This document shows, piece after piece, positions 15,032 to 22,245 of a stretch of 29,684 nucleotides of DNA. The notes beneath the pieces are model-generated. The model was not told the DNA's origin. It made no database searches and worked only from the letters and a program-made list of their open reading frames with translations. This DNA comes from a virus. Each line of letters begins with the position of its first letter. Within the stretch, counting starts at the first letter, position 1. The stretch lies in IMG/VR virus record IMGVR_UViG_3300032050_007149, positions 1 to 29,684 of that record; one strand, given 5' to 3'. Both the position numbers and the translations under genes were made by a program.

Positions 15032-16555
15032 ATGATACTTGCTTGGTTACTGCTACTTACTGGCCTCACCATTTCAGCAGTCGCAATCTATTACAGCGTA
15101 ATAGGTTTGGCTGCTATTTTTGCCGCGGCAACTATTCCCATTTATATCATGGGCGGAAGTTTAGAAGTAGCCAAATTAGTATGTGCTAGTTGGCTTAAAG
15201 CTAATTGGGATAAAACGCCGGGCTTCATGAAGCTGTATATGACTACAGCAGTAGTCGTGTTAATGTTTATTACTAGCATGGGTATTTTTGGTTTCCTATC
15301 AAAAGCTCATACAGATCAAAGTTTAGTCAGTGGCGATGTTATATCAAAGATTGCCGTTTATGATGAGAAGATCAAAACAGAGAAGGAGAATATCGATGCT
15401 GCCCGAAAATCTCTTAAACAGATGGATGAAGCTGTTGACCAAGTCATGTCTAGATCAAACGACGAACGTGGTGCAGACAAAGCTACGCAAATTCGACGAG
15501 CTCAACAACGAGAACGAGCTCAACTCCAGCGTGATATTAACAACGCACAGAGTAATATTGCTAAACTCCAAGCAGAAAGATCTCCCATTGCAGCCGAAGT
15601 CCGTAAAGTTGAAGCAGAAGTAGGGCCGATCAAATACATTGCCAAACTAATCTACGGCGACGACCCTGATACTAACTTACTTGAAAAAGCTGTAACATGG
15701 GTTATCATATTAATTGTAGCAGTGTTTGATCCTTTAGCTGTTATCATGTTGTTGGCTGCTCAAATGACATTCCAATGGTTGCGAGAACAGAAGCAACAAG
15801 ACAGTACTGTATTACCTGTAGGAGAAGAGCCTACTAAAGAAGACTTAGATGATGACGGGATTAAAGAACCTTGCCCAAAGTGCGGAACGTCAATGTTAGA
15901 CGCACCTGGCATTGGCGTGTATTGTCCAAATAAAGAATGTGATGTACTAGACGGTCCAAAAAGTTATATAGCTGAGAAAGAAGATAAAGATGCAGTATGG
16001 CCGTTTCCAACTTACGATGAAATAACTCCTAAAGAAGAATCTAAATCTCATCATCCTGACACACATCCTTATCTTAAACAAGGATTTGCATATCCGGCAG
16101 ATTGGGTATTTCATCCTCCTATGGTTAGTAAAGAACCAGAGGTAAGCACTCCTACTGTTGACAGCACCGAAATAAAAATAGACGAAGTTAAAGACAACAC
16201 TTTTCAAATTCTTCCTGAACTAGAGGAAGAGTCAAAAAAAAAAGTTTATGATCAAGGAGAGGGGCCGACAGATAGTCAGGACCAAGCCTTAAATTATATC
16301 CAAAATGGAGAGCAAAACGAAGAAACTCTTTGGCAAAGGTTGCAAAAGAAAAAAGATCAAATGCGTCCCAAGGATAGACTATATAAAGAGTATAGTGATC
16401 ATGAATTTAAAAATATCACTGTAGACAAAGAGTTAGAACCCGAGCTTTATGAATTTGTTGAAGAAACAAAAAACAAAGGCACTAAATTTAGCAACTACGA
16501 TAACGACAAATTAGAATATTTCGCAAGAAGGATATATGAACTTAGGAAAGATTAA
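15032..16555 (+). CDS. Membrane protein with coiled coil and zinc ribbon
   Basis: 507 residues. N-terminal hydrophobic segments at about 1-24, 26-46 and 68-89 (TTAVVVLMFITSMGIFGFLS) are followed by a long coiled coil (about 100-200, KIKTEKENIDAARKSLKQMD onward), another membrane segment (about 218-242) and a four-Cys zinc ribbon (CPKCGTSML then YCPNKECD, about 280-302). The C-terminal third is acidic and disordered-looking. I recall similar membrane proteins in marine myophages without known function; a role in membrane remodelling, lysis timing or injection is speculation. It starts 3 bases after the structural gene and overlaps the next gene by 20 bases. Confidence 0.65.
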   Translation: MILAWLLLLTGLTISAVAIYYSVIGLAAIFAAATIPIYIMGGSLEVAKLVCASWLKANWDKTPGFMKLYMTTAVVVLMFITSMGIFGFLSKAHTDQSLVSGDVISKIAVYDEKIKTEKENIDAARKSLKQMDEAVDQVMSRSNDERGADKATQIRRAQQRERAQLQRDINNAQSNIAKLQAERSPIAAEVRKVEAEVGPIKYIAKLIYGDDPDTNLLEKAVTWVIILIVAVFDPLAVIMLLAAQMTFQWLREQKQQDSTVLPVGEEPTKEDLDDDGIKEPCPKCGTSMLDAPGIGVYCPNKECDVLDGPKSYIAEKEDKDAVWPFPTYDEITPKEESKSHHPDTHPYLKQGFAYPADWVFHPPMVSKEPEVSTPTVDSTEIKIDEVKDNTFQILPELEEESKKKVYDQGEGPTDSQDQALNYIQNGEQNEETLWQRLQKKKDQMRPKDRLYKEYSDHEFKNITVDKELEPELYEFVEETKNKGTKFSNYDNDKLEYFARRIYELRKD

Positions 16556-16964
16556 TCTAATCACACCTCCTGATACACTGTTTAACAGTAACATCGGATA
16601 CTTGCTAGTCAAGCCTAGCACTAGACTTAAATTACAGTTTCAAACAATACTAAGTGTTATAGATGAAGAAATTAATGTGTACATCTATGACTCTGAAGAA
16701 GTAGACATTGCATGGTTGCTTAACGCAGCCAATAATGTAGATATAATTATTATTGATGTGGATAATTGTGATCCAATCACTAAAAATTTCTTAAGTATTT
16801 TATTGGCAAATGCCAATGCACATTATATAACCAGTGACGAAATCACTCCTTGGGGATTGTTAAGTAGAAACAGGATATATAACTTAGACTGGCTTGTAGA
16901 ACAAATTAATCAAGCCAAAGCCGCAGGCGAAGAAAACAACGAAAGTGACGAGGAAGACGAATGA
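16536..16964 (+). CDS. Conserved hypothetical protein, coupled to the membrane protein
   Basis: 142 residues. The alternating pattern VDIAWLLNAANNVDIIIIDVDNCDP and HYITSDEITPW suggests a Rossmann-like or receiver-like alpha/beta fold: strand, helix, strand with an Asp-rich end, then a second strand and loop. The C-terminus is very acidic (NNESDEEDE). It overlaps the membrane protein by 20 bases and the bS21 gene by ATGA, so the three are one translation unit. Function not known. Confidence 0.55.
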   Translation: MNLGKINLITPPDTLFNSNIGYLLVKPSTRLKLQFQTILSVIDEEINVYIYDSEEVDIAWLLNAANNVDIIIIDVDNCDPITKNFLSILLANANAHYITSDEITPWGLLSRNRIYNLDWLVEQINQAKAAGEENNESDEEDE

Positions 16965-17200
16965 GAGAGACAAATAAAAAACCAAGAGGTACAGTAGTAT
17001 TTTTGCGTGACGGAGACGATGTAGGTCGTGCCCTTCGTAAATTCAAAAATAAGATTGAGGACAGCAACAAATTGAAGGACCTTCAAAAGAAGGAATTCTA
17101 TGAGAAGCCTACTACTATGCGTAAACGTAAAGCAGGCGCTGCCAAAGCTCGTTGGAAGAAAAAGTTGAAAGATCAACAACTTCCGCAGAAAATGTATTAA
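16961..17200 (+). CDS. rpsU: Ribosomal protein bS21 homologue
   Basis: 79 residues. The core ALRKFKNKIEDSNKLKDLQK and KEFYEKPTTMRKRKAGAAKA follows bacterial bS21 closely (ALRRFKR..EK.G.L...RRREFYEKPT..RKRK). An N-terminal extension of about 10 residues (MRETNKKPRG) precedes the first strand. bS21 sits at the mRNA exit side of the 30S subunit near the anti-Shine-Dalgarno helix and aids initiation; phage copies are known from marine viruses. It may replace host bS21 to bias ribosomes toward phage mRNA. The start overlaps the previous stop (ATGA), and its stop overlaps the stop of the opposing minus-strand gene. Confidence 0.88.
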   Translation: MRETNKKPRGTVVFLRDGDDVGRALRKFKNKIEDSNKLKDLQKKEFYEKPTTMRKRKAGAAKARWKKKLKDQQLPQKMY

Positions 17201-17451
17201 TACTCTACTTTGCCCGCTCTGGCAGCAACTAACGACAACGCCCGTCTTTCGATGGGCTTAAGATAGATAGCTACTTCCGGAATACTGTCTGCGGATTCGT
17301 CCTCAGTAGTTTCCGGATCGTCTTCTACCGCAGGTACAAATGGACTAACTATCCATTTTGTTCCACGCACTTCATTTGGATTGTCAACACCTTTAGCAAA
17401 GACTGCATTAAAAAAGTTTAGATAAATTGGTATTGGTACTAGTGTTGGCAT
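17197..17451 (-). CDS. Lone minus-strand small protein of unknown function
   Basis: 84 residues, starting MPTLVPIPIYLNFFNAV and ending RALSLVAARAGKVEY, with an acidic central loop (VEDDPETTEDESADS). It is the only minus-strand gene supported in the window. Evidence that it is real: a late-type GATAAATA box (minus strand, plus 17457-17464) sits exactly five bases before the ATG; the space between bS21 and the exonuclease would otherwise be empty; and its stop just overlaps that of bS21. Not recognised. Confidence 0.6.
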   Translation of the reverse strand: MPTLVPIPIYLNFFNAVFAKGVDNPNEVRGTKWIVSPFVPAVEDDPETTEDESADSIPEVAIYLKPIERRALSLVAARAGKVEY

Positions 17452-17478
17452 AAAAATATTTATCGAGACTTGACACTA
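17440..17478 (-). promoter_or_regulatory. Minus-strand late promoter with leaderless start
   Basis: On the minus strand, GATAAATA (plus 17464 to 17457) predicts +1 at plus 17451, the A of the ATG. The A/T-rich repeat ATAAA/TTTAT flanks it (plus 17459-17463 and 17450-17454), and TAGTGT/ACACTA (plus 17473-17478 and 17440-17445) forms a wider, weaker repeat. No ribosome site is present. Confidence 0.6.
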
Positions 17479-17505
17479 ACTGTTTTATCTGTTACAATTG
17501 CAGTA
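17470..17505 (+). promoter_or_regulatory. Early sigma70-type promoter, exactly leaderless
   Basis: TTGACA (17470-17475), 17-base spacer, TACAAT (17493-17498); +1 predicted at 17505, which is the A of the exonuclease ATG. It is divergent from the minus-strand late promoter, so both starts share 53 bases. Only a 4-bp CAGT/ACTG repeat flanks the ATG. Confidence 0.72.
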
Positions 17506-18071
17506 TGAAAACTGATATTATGATCGACTTAGAAACATTAGCAACCAGTCCAGACGCTAGTGTTTTATCAATAGGTGCAGTTAAGTTTGATCCGTTTGGA
17601 GACGAACTTAACGACCAACAAATGGACAGCTTTTATGTTCGAGTAGATTTAGATAGCTGTGATAGACTCGGTCTTGTCACTAGTGACTCTACAATTGCTT
17701 GGTGGGCGCAACAAAGCCAAGAAGCACAAGACGAAGCATTTAACCCAGAAGGTAGAGTTGACATTGTAGATGCAATGAATCAACTGTACAAATTCTGTTG
17801 GGGTGCCAAACGTGTATGGTCAAACGGTGCAGGCTTCGACATTGTGATTATGGAACATATCTTCCGTAAAATTGAAAAAGCATATCCTTGGAGCTATTGG
17901 GCTGTGAGAGATTGCAGAACTATATACGACTTAGGTATTGAAGCCAATCGTCCTCCTGTACTAAAACATCACGCATTGGAAGATGCTTGGAATCAAGCAG
18001 TAGGTGTACAAAACGTACTTAAAGAACTACGCAATCGCGGAGTTGAACCATTTAAAGATTTACGCAAATGA
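17505..18071 (+). CDS. dexA: DexA-like 3'-5' exonuclease (DEDD family)
   Basis: 188 residues. The three exonuclease motifs are seen: Exo I IMIDLETL (Asp8, Glu10), Exo II GAGFDIVIMEH (Asp near 116), Exo III HHALEDAWNQA (His and Asp near 157-161), the DEDDh pattern. The phrase DSTIAWWAQQSQEA resembles T4 DexA (KSTIEWWKNQSPEA), so an exonuclease A/Rv2179c-like enzyme is more likely than a polymerase proofreading subunit. It would degrade DNA or RNA ends early in infection. Transcribed from its own early promoter and overlapping the MazG-like gene by ATGA. Confidence 0.85.
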   Translation: MKTDIMIDLETLATSPDASVLSIGAVKFDPFGDELNDQQMDSFYVRVDLDSCDRLGLVTSDSTIAWWAQQSQEAQDEAFNPEGRVDIVDAMNQLYKFCWGAKRVWSNGAGFDIVIMEHIFRKIEKAYPWSYWAVRDCRTIYDLGIEANRPPVLKHHALEDAWNQAVGVQNVLKELRNRGVEPFKDLRK

Positions 18072-18352
18072 CTGAAGACAACAATGAAGTAATGGACATT
18101 GCACAAGAAGAATGTGCAGAAGTAATTCAAGCTATTAGCAAAATTCGGCGCTTTGGCATCGACAATGCTAAACCAGGAAAAGATCAAACCAATAGAGAAC
18201 ATTTAGAAGAAGAGTTAGGTGATGTTCTTGCCATGGTAGATATCCTAATGGTCAACGGTGTAGTAAGCTGGGGCAACTTACACAAGGCCAAACGTGCTAA
18301 GATCGAAAAACTGAAAACATGGTCCAGTATTCCAAATCTCGATAAAATCTGA
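18068..18352 (+). CDS. MazG-like nucleotide pyrophosphohydrolase
   Basis: 94 residues. The metal-binding pattern of the all-alpha NTP-PPase family is present: EECAEVIQAISK (E-E-x2-E, near residue 14) and HLEEELGDVLAMVDIL (E-x3-D, near 53). Phage members hydrolyse dNTPs or the alarmone ppGpp; which applies here cannot be told. It starts on the stop of the exonuclease (ATGA), and its stop region carries the hsp20 late promoter. Confidence 0.82.
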   Translation: MTEDNNEVMDIAQEECAEVIQAISKIRRFGIDNAKPGKDQTNREHLEEELGDVLAMVDILMVNGVVSWGNLHKAKRAKIEKLKTWSSIPNLDKI

Positions 18353-18438
18353 GATAAATAAATTTGTAGAACGCCGTTAGGGTTTTACAAACTGGAGCAT
18401 GGTGCTCCGAAACGTTCTTGCTTATTAAGGAGAAAACT
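18353..18438 (+). promoter_or_regulatory. Late promoter and structured 5' leader of hsp20
   Basis: GATAAATA at 18353-18360, then a 78-base leader, the longest in the window. It contains a strong hairpin GGAGCA-TGG-TGCTCC (18394-18408), an outer pair AGAACG (18368-18373)/CGTTCT (18413-18418), and TTTGTA (18363-18368)/TACAAA (18386-18391), which together allow a pseudoknot-like fold. The ribosome site AAGGAG (18427-18432) lies after the structure. It could be a regulatory RNA; no known riboswitch family is recognised. Confidence 0.5.
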
Positions 18439-18864
18439 ATGAACGCATTAACACGATTTGACACTCAAGCTCTAAACAGAGCACTTATTGGATTTGACAG
18501 CCTTTTCAACGATGTTGAAAAGCGATTTGCAAACTCCGTACAAACTAACTATCCTCCATACAACGTACTAAAACATGATGACGATCACTTTGAGATCGAA
18601 ATCGCTGTGGCAGGCTTTGACAAAGAGGATGTTACTATTGAGGTTGATCAAAATTTGCTGACTATCAAAGGCACTCGTTTAAAAGATGACAATGCTAGCA
18701 AATACCTACACCGAGGTCTTGCTGCTCGCGACTTTGAACGATCATTTACACTTGCAGAACACATGGTTGTGGGCGATGCAGAGTTGACTAATGGTATCTT
18801 AAGTGTTAAACTAACACGTGAAGTACCTGAAGCACTCAAGCCTCGTTTGATTGCAATTAAGTAA
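18439..18864 (+). CDS. hsp20: Small heat shock protein Hsp20 (IbpA-like)
   Basis: 141 residues from ATG 18439, chosen because AAGGAG lies 6 bases upstream; a TTG at 18418 would put the start inside the leader hairpin. The alpha-crystallin domain spans about 35-125: YPPYNVLKHDDDHFEIEIAV, FDKEDVTIEV, then LTIKGTRL and LTNGILSVKLTREVPE, with a dimerisation loop and C-terminal anchor PRLIAIK (I-x-I type). T4-like marine phages commonly carry such a gene, thought to protect proteins during head assembly. It ends at a strong terminator, so it is a unit of its own under a late promoter. Confidence 0.92.
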   Translation: MNALTRFDTQALNRALIGFDSLFNDVEKRFANSVQTNYPPYNVLKHDDDHFEIEIAVAGFDKEDVTIEVDQNLLTIKGTRLKDDNASKYLHRGLAARDFERSFTLAEHMVVGDAELTNGILSVKLTREVPEALKPRLIAIK

Positions 18865-18873
18865 ATATTATTA

Positions 18874-18898
18874 GGGGGAGGCAACTCCCCCACTTTTT
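18874..18898 (+). terminator. Rho-independent terminator after hsp20
   Basis: GGGGGAG (18874-18880), loop GCAA, CTCCCCC (18885-18891), then AC and five T. The stem is perfect and GC-rich, with a GNRA-type loop. It separates hsp20 from clpS. Confidence 0.88.
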
Positions 18899-18908
18899 GG
18901 AGTATATT

Positions 18909-19211
18909 ATGTCAGCAACTGATGTTCAAATTGACGAAAAAATTAAACAAAAATTAGAAGAACCTAAGCGTTGGAAGGTTGTATTTTTAAACGATGATTC
19001 GACTCCTATTGATTTTGTAGTGGGGTTGCTAACAGAAACTTTTAAGCACACTCAAGAAACAGCAAAACAAATTACTTTAGAGATACATAATGAAGGTAGT
19101 GGAATTGCTGGTGTTTATAGTTTTGAAATTGCTGAAGCAAAAGCAGTTGAAGCAACACAGTTAGCTAGAGGCAACGGATTTCCATTACAAATTAAAATGG
19201 AAGAAGAATGA
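18909..19211 (+). CDS. clpS: ClpS-like adaptor of the ClpAP protease
   Basis: 100 residues from ATG 18909, with GGAG (18899-18902) as ribosome site. The ClpS core is intact: WKVVFLNDDSTPIDFVV holds the N-D-D substrate-binding motif, EIHNEGSGIAGVYSFEIAE the conserved His and the VAE-type helix entry, and FPLQIKMEEE the C-terminal strand. The N-terminal tail (about 20 residues, acidic/polar) needed to act on ClpA is present. ClpS delivers N-degron proteins to ClpAP; a phage copy may redirect host proteolysis. It overlaps heme oxygenase by ATGA, linking it to the bilin genes. Confidence 0.9.
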   Translation: MSATDVQIDEKIKQKLEEPKRWKVVFLNDDSTPIDFVVGLLTETFKHTQETAKQITLEIHNEGSGIAGVYSFEIAEAKAVEATQLARGNGFPLQIKMEEE

Positions 19212-19753
19212 GTTTAAAAGAAATCACAAAAGATCTGCATCACGAAGCAGAAACTACAACATTTGCCAAGATGTTACTCAGTGGTAAAATTGGCAAGCAA
19301 GAGTATAAGAACTATTTGTACAACTTGTTGGCAATTTACGATCCAATAGAATGGTATTGTAAACGTCAAGGATTTTTTGATACAGTTCCAGACTTGCCTA
19401 GACTCAAAGGCATATTAGCAGACTTTATGGAATTAGACGATGGCACATACTGCTATCTAACTCCTGCAACACTTGATTATCAGGCGTATCTACATGCACT
19501 AGGTAATGACCCCGACAATAGGCACTTAGTAAAAGCTCATCTATATGTAAGACATATGGGTGATTTATTCGGAGGCCAAATTATCAAAAAACAAGTGGCA
19601 CATATTTCAAGCGGCAAGTTCTATGAATTTGACAATGCTGATGCTATGAAGATGTCTATCCGCAGTATGTTGACAGACGACTTAGGCGAAGAAGCCAAGA
19701 TGGCGTTTGAGTATGCCATCGCTATGATGAGAGATCTATATGACGGCGAGTAA
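19208..19753 (+). CDS. ho: Heme oxygenase
   Basis: 181 residues. The proximal heme ligand is His11 in DLHHEAE (H-x2-A-E pattern), and the distal helix shows YVRHMGDLFGGQIIKK with the GD-x-GG kink that sits above the heme. It is shorter than cyanobacterial HO1 (about 230-240) because the C-terminal end is trimmed. It converts heme to biliverdin, CO and iron using ferredoxin. It starts on the clpS stop and overlaps the bilin reductase by 14 bases, so the two enzymes are made together. Confidence 0.92.
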   Translation: MSLKEITKDLHHEAETTTFAKMLLSGKIGKQEYKNYLYNLLAIYDPIEWYCKRQGFFDTVPDLPRLKGILADFMELDDGTYCYLTPATLDYQAYLHALGNDPDNRHLVKAHLYVRHMGDLFGGQIIKKQVAHISSGKFYEFDNADAMKMSIRSMLTDDLGEEAKMAFEYAIAMMRDLYDGE

Positions 19754-20432
19754 AGTTTGGGATACATTAATTGAAATTGAAAAGCGGCTCGAGGCCGCTT
19801 TTTATGCCACTGGTAGTATTATACATGAACCTGGAATGGATCGTTTTAATCAACCAGGTTGGATTAACAAAGTTTGGGCCAGCAGCCAGTATCGACGAGC
19901 GCATATTGATGTAGTAGATGCCCGTGAAACTAAAGGACTTTGGATGATGCACTGCTGTGTATTTCCTCATCTAGATAACCCTGCTCCAATTTTTGGATTC
20001 GATGTTGTAGCAGGCAAAAACAAAATCACTGGATGTTTTATTGATTACAGCCCATCTGGCAATACTACTCACCCTATGATAGAATACTTCGGAGAAGAAG
20101 TCAGTAGATATGACTGGCACAAACCTCGTGCATTGCCTGAATGGGCACAACGTATTTTTAGCAAACATATGGTTGCAGCTGGTAATGTCAGTGATGAAAA
20201 TGAACTAGCCCAGATTTCCAGTCTTGCTTCTATATTAGTTAACCATTACTTAGAAACAGTAGGCGAAACTAAAGGAACTGCTGATCTTGTTACGGTAAAA
20301 GCAGCACAGAACTTTTACGCACAAAATCAAAAGCAAAATCCGCACACTCCCAAAGTTATGGTAAGTCTCGGACTAAGTGAAGAGGATGTTACAGCATTCG
20401 TTCAAGAATGTCTGTTCCCTGAAATAGCATAA
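19740..20432 (+). CDS. pcyX: Ferredoxin-dependent bilin reductase, PcyX-like
   Basis: 230 residues. The family core is clear: HIDVVDARETKGLWMMHCCV, then PAPIFGFDVVAGKNKITG and CFIDYSPSG. His71 and Asp88 are 17 residues apart, as are the catalytic His88 and Asp105 of PcyA; the Glu76 position of PcyA appears to be a non-Glu residue (Val59), as in other non-PcyA reductases. It would reduce biliverdin made by the adjacent heme oxygenase to a coloured bilin. Marine phage ho-pcyX pairs making phycoerythrobilin have been described, outside cyanophages; this pair fits that description. Overlap with ho (14 bases) ensures joint synthesis. Confidence 0.85.
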   Translation: MTASKVWDTLIEIEKRLEAAFYATGSIIHEPGMDRFNQPGWINKVWASSQYRRAHIDVVDARETKGLWMMHCCVFPHLDNPAPIFGFDVVAGKNKITGCFIDYSPSGNTTHPMIEYFGEEVSRYDWHKPRALPEWAQRIFSKHMVAAGNVSDENELAQISSLASILVNHYLETVGETKGTADLVTVKAAQNFYAQNQKQNPHTPKVMVSLGLSEEDVTAFVQECLFPEIA

Positions 20433-20452
20433 ATACTCTACTATGAGATTTC
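20421..20452 (+). promoter_or_regulatory. Late promoter within an inverted repeat, near-leaderless start
   Basis: ATAAATA (20429-20435) overlaps the pcyX stop; predicted +1 is 20441, two bases before the ATG at 20443, with no ribosome site. GAAAT (20421-20425)/ATTTC (20448-20452) and CATA (20428-20431)/TATG (20442-20445) form a stem with a 2x2 internal mismatch that covers the start codon in read-through RNA. Confidence 0.6.
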
Positions 20453-22173
20453 GTGAATTTAAAACCCCACTATATGAGTTTGCGCCGCCTAAGAGCGTTA
20501 GCGTAGATCTAGTTGGTAGATTAGAAACTATTCTAAAATCTACTGATGAAACTAGCCCTGAACATTTAGAAGCAATTAAGTTATTACAAGACATTATTGT
20601 TTCTGCTAGAGAAGAGTCTACACCACAGCCTGCACCGATACAGCCTGCACCACCGCAACAAGCTGCGCCGCCACAAGCCGAAACACAGCCAGTAGAATCA
20701 ATTGCTACACAAGATCAACTACCTTTAGCAGAGTCTAATGCTTCAGTTTCAAAATTAATAACTCAAGCTAGTAAGTCTCAAGCAAAATTGTCATCTGCAA
20801 CTAAGCAAGAACTGCTTGCTAGGATTTTTGAATTAGAAGCAGCAGTAGCCAACGCAGAAGAAGAAAAGATTAAATACGGACAAAGTCAATACAAAAAAGG
20901 CCAGAAAAAAGAATTTGCAACAAACAAAGCGGCCTTTGAGAAAATTGCTACACTTGCCGAAGAACTAGCATACAAAGTTAGCGGAACGCTCAACGCAATG
21001 AAAAAAGCATACGATGAGCAGATGGCAAGGGGAGACTTTAACAAAAAAGAAATGCAGAGCACAGATGTCGCTCCTATTAGACCGCCAGTGAAGGCTCCTA
21101 CTACAGCAGCTAAACAAGAGTTAATTAATCTAATTCAAGACATGTTTAGCCGTCCATTAGGCTCTGCTGAAACTATTGCTGACAGAAACGCAAAGCTAAG
21201 AAATTTAAGCAATTTTATGTCGCGTTGTATTATAGGTATAGTAGATTTTGAAGAATTACTTTCTTCCAAACGTGGAAACGTCTTGAATACATTAGACGAA
21301 GAAGCACAAGAGATTATAAAGATAATTGGAAACTTATTGTTAATTAAACCTAGCGCCACAGCAGGCAACTGGGGTCCAGGTGAACTAGGTTTGGCAATCT
21401 TAGGAACTCCTGTACATAAAGGTGGCAAAGGCGACTTACAGGTTAACGGTAGAGATATCGAATTAAAAGCCAGCCAGAATCCAGAGAAAGGCGGCAGGCT
21501 TGGTACTGTTGCACTTGCTAGGGGTGTCGACGGATACGATAAGTACAAAGGTGCGCTAGTTGAACTATTCAATAATGCCGGTTACGGAAAAAACGAATTA
21601 GACTATAGTTTAAAAAAGAAAGAAGAAGTAACAGAAGCAAGGGCTAAAGCAGTTAAAGAACCTAAAAAGTCTGTATTACCAAGCAATAATGTCGGTGTTT
21701 ATCTGGATGATAAGGGAAACGAAAAAGATATCAAATGGACATCATTTGGAAGAACCTTTGTCGTAAATGCACTTAATCCTAAGATTCAAGATCGTGTTGG
21801 TAAAGTAACGACTCAGAAATTCTTAGCGACTGTCGCTACAAGTTGCTTACTTTCTAAATTTGAAAAGAAAGCAGGCGGATACGACACTAGTTTTGTTAAA
21901 CAGTGCGTTAACAGTGATGGAACAATTGATTATGATGCTTTTTCGTCAGGTTACGCAAAAATGTTATACGATATCTATCAAACAGTGGACGGCAAAGGCG
22001 AAATTATGGTGTTGAATCCCCTTACCGGCTCTTACTACGTGATGCTAGACTCAAGCGAGTTTGATGAAGCTACAACTGCTGGCGGAGACTATCAACCTAT
22101 TAGGATTGGTTCTGTTGCTATTGATTTTACAGATAGCCAAGGTAAAGCAAGTCCACAAATTGGCATTGCTTAA
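20443..22173 (+). CDS. Large phage protein with nuclease-fold motif
   Basis: 576 residues. N-terminal short domain (MRFREFKTPLYEF), a Pro/Gln/Ala-rich linker (about 60-90), a helical region (110-200), and from about 290 a domain with NWGPGELGLAILG, KGGKGDLQVNGRDIELKASQ and GGRLGTVALA. The G-D-L-x8-E-x-K spacing is that of the PD-(D/E)XK active site. I recall related proteins annotated as structural in marine myophages, so a virion-packaged or DNA-processing nuclease-like protein is possible. It has its own late promoter, supporting late expression. The C-terminal part (440-576) is unrecognised. Confidence 0.6.
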   Translation: MRFREFKTPLYEFAPPKSVSVDLVGRLETILKSTDETSPEHLEAIKLLQDIIVSAREESTPQPAPIQPAPPQQAAPPQAETQPVESIATQDQLPLAESNASVSKLITQASKSQAKLSSATKQELLARIFELEAAVANAEEEKIKYGQSQYKKGQKKEFATNKAAFEKIATLAEELAYKVSGTLNAMKKAYDEQMARGDFNKKEMQSTDVAPIRPPVKAPTTAAKQELINLIQDMFSRPLGSAETIADRNAKLRNLSNFMSRCIIGIVDFEELLSSKRGNVLNTLDEEAQEIIKIIGNLLLIKPSATAGNWGPGELGLAILGTPVHKGGKGDLQVNGRDIELKASQNPEKGGRLGTVALARGVDGYDKYKGALVELFNNAGYGKNELDYSLKKKEEVTEARAKAVKEPKKSVLPSNNVGVYLDDKGNEKDIKWTSFGRTFVVNALNPKIQDRVGKVTTQKFLATVATSCLLSKFEKKAGGYDTSFVKQCVNSDGTIDYDAFSSGYAKMLYDIYQTVDGKGEIMVLNPLTGSYYVMLDSSEFDEATTAGGDYQPIRIGSVAIDFTDSQGKASPQIGIA

Positions 22174-22206
22174 TTTCGAGTAATTTAACCGTTCTTCTTT
22201 ACTAAA

Positions 22207-22245
22207 GTTTCCGTGTGTGCTATACTAAATAAAACACATGGAAAT
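22207..22245 (+). promoter_or_regulatory. Overlapping early and late promoters in a start-codon inverted repeat
   Basis: TTTACT (22198-22203), 17 bases, TATACT (22221-22226) preceded by TG gives an early-type promoter with +1 about 22233. TAAATA (22226-22231) gives a late +1 about 22237, one base before ATG 22238. TTTCCGTGTG (22208-22217) pairs with CACATGGAAA (22235-22244) over 10 positions with one G.U, covering the ATG; both promoters lie mainly in the loop. Confidence 0.65.

Noticed and set aside
16234-16243. Second A-run as another frameshift site
   Set aside because: The zero frame continues for about 100 codons beyond it, no hairpin follows, and no long alternative frame is seen.
18361-18420. 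tRNA gene in the hsp20 leader
   Set aside because: No T-arm consensus, no acceptor stem and no plausible anticodon loop; the hairpins do not form a cloverleaf.
21135-21572. Minus-strand open frame of 145 codons inside the large late gene
   Set aside because: Pro/Ser-rich shadow of the conserved GPGE...KGDLQ region; no promoter or ribosome site on that strand.
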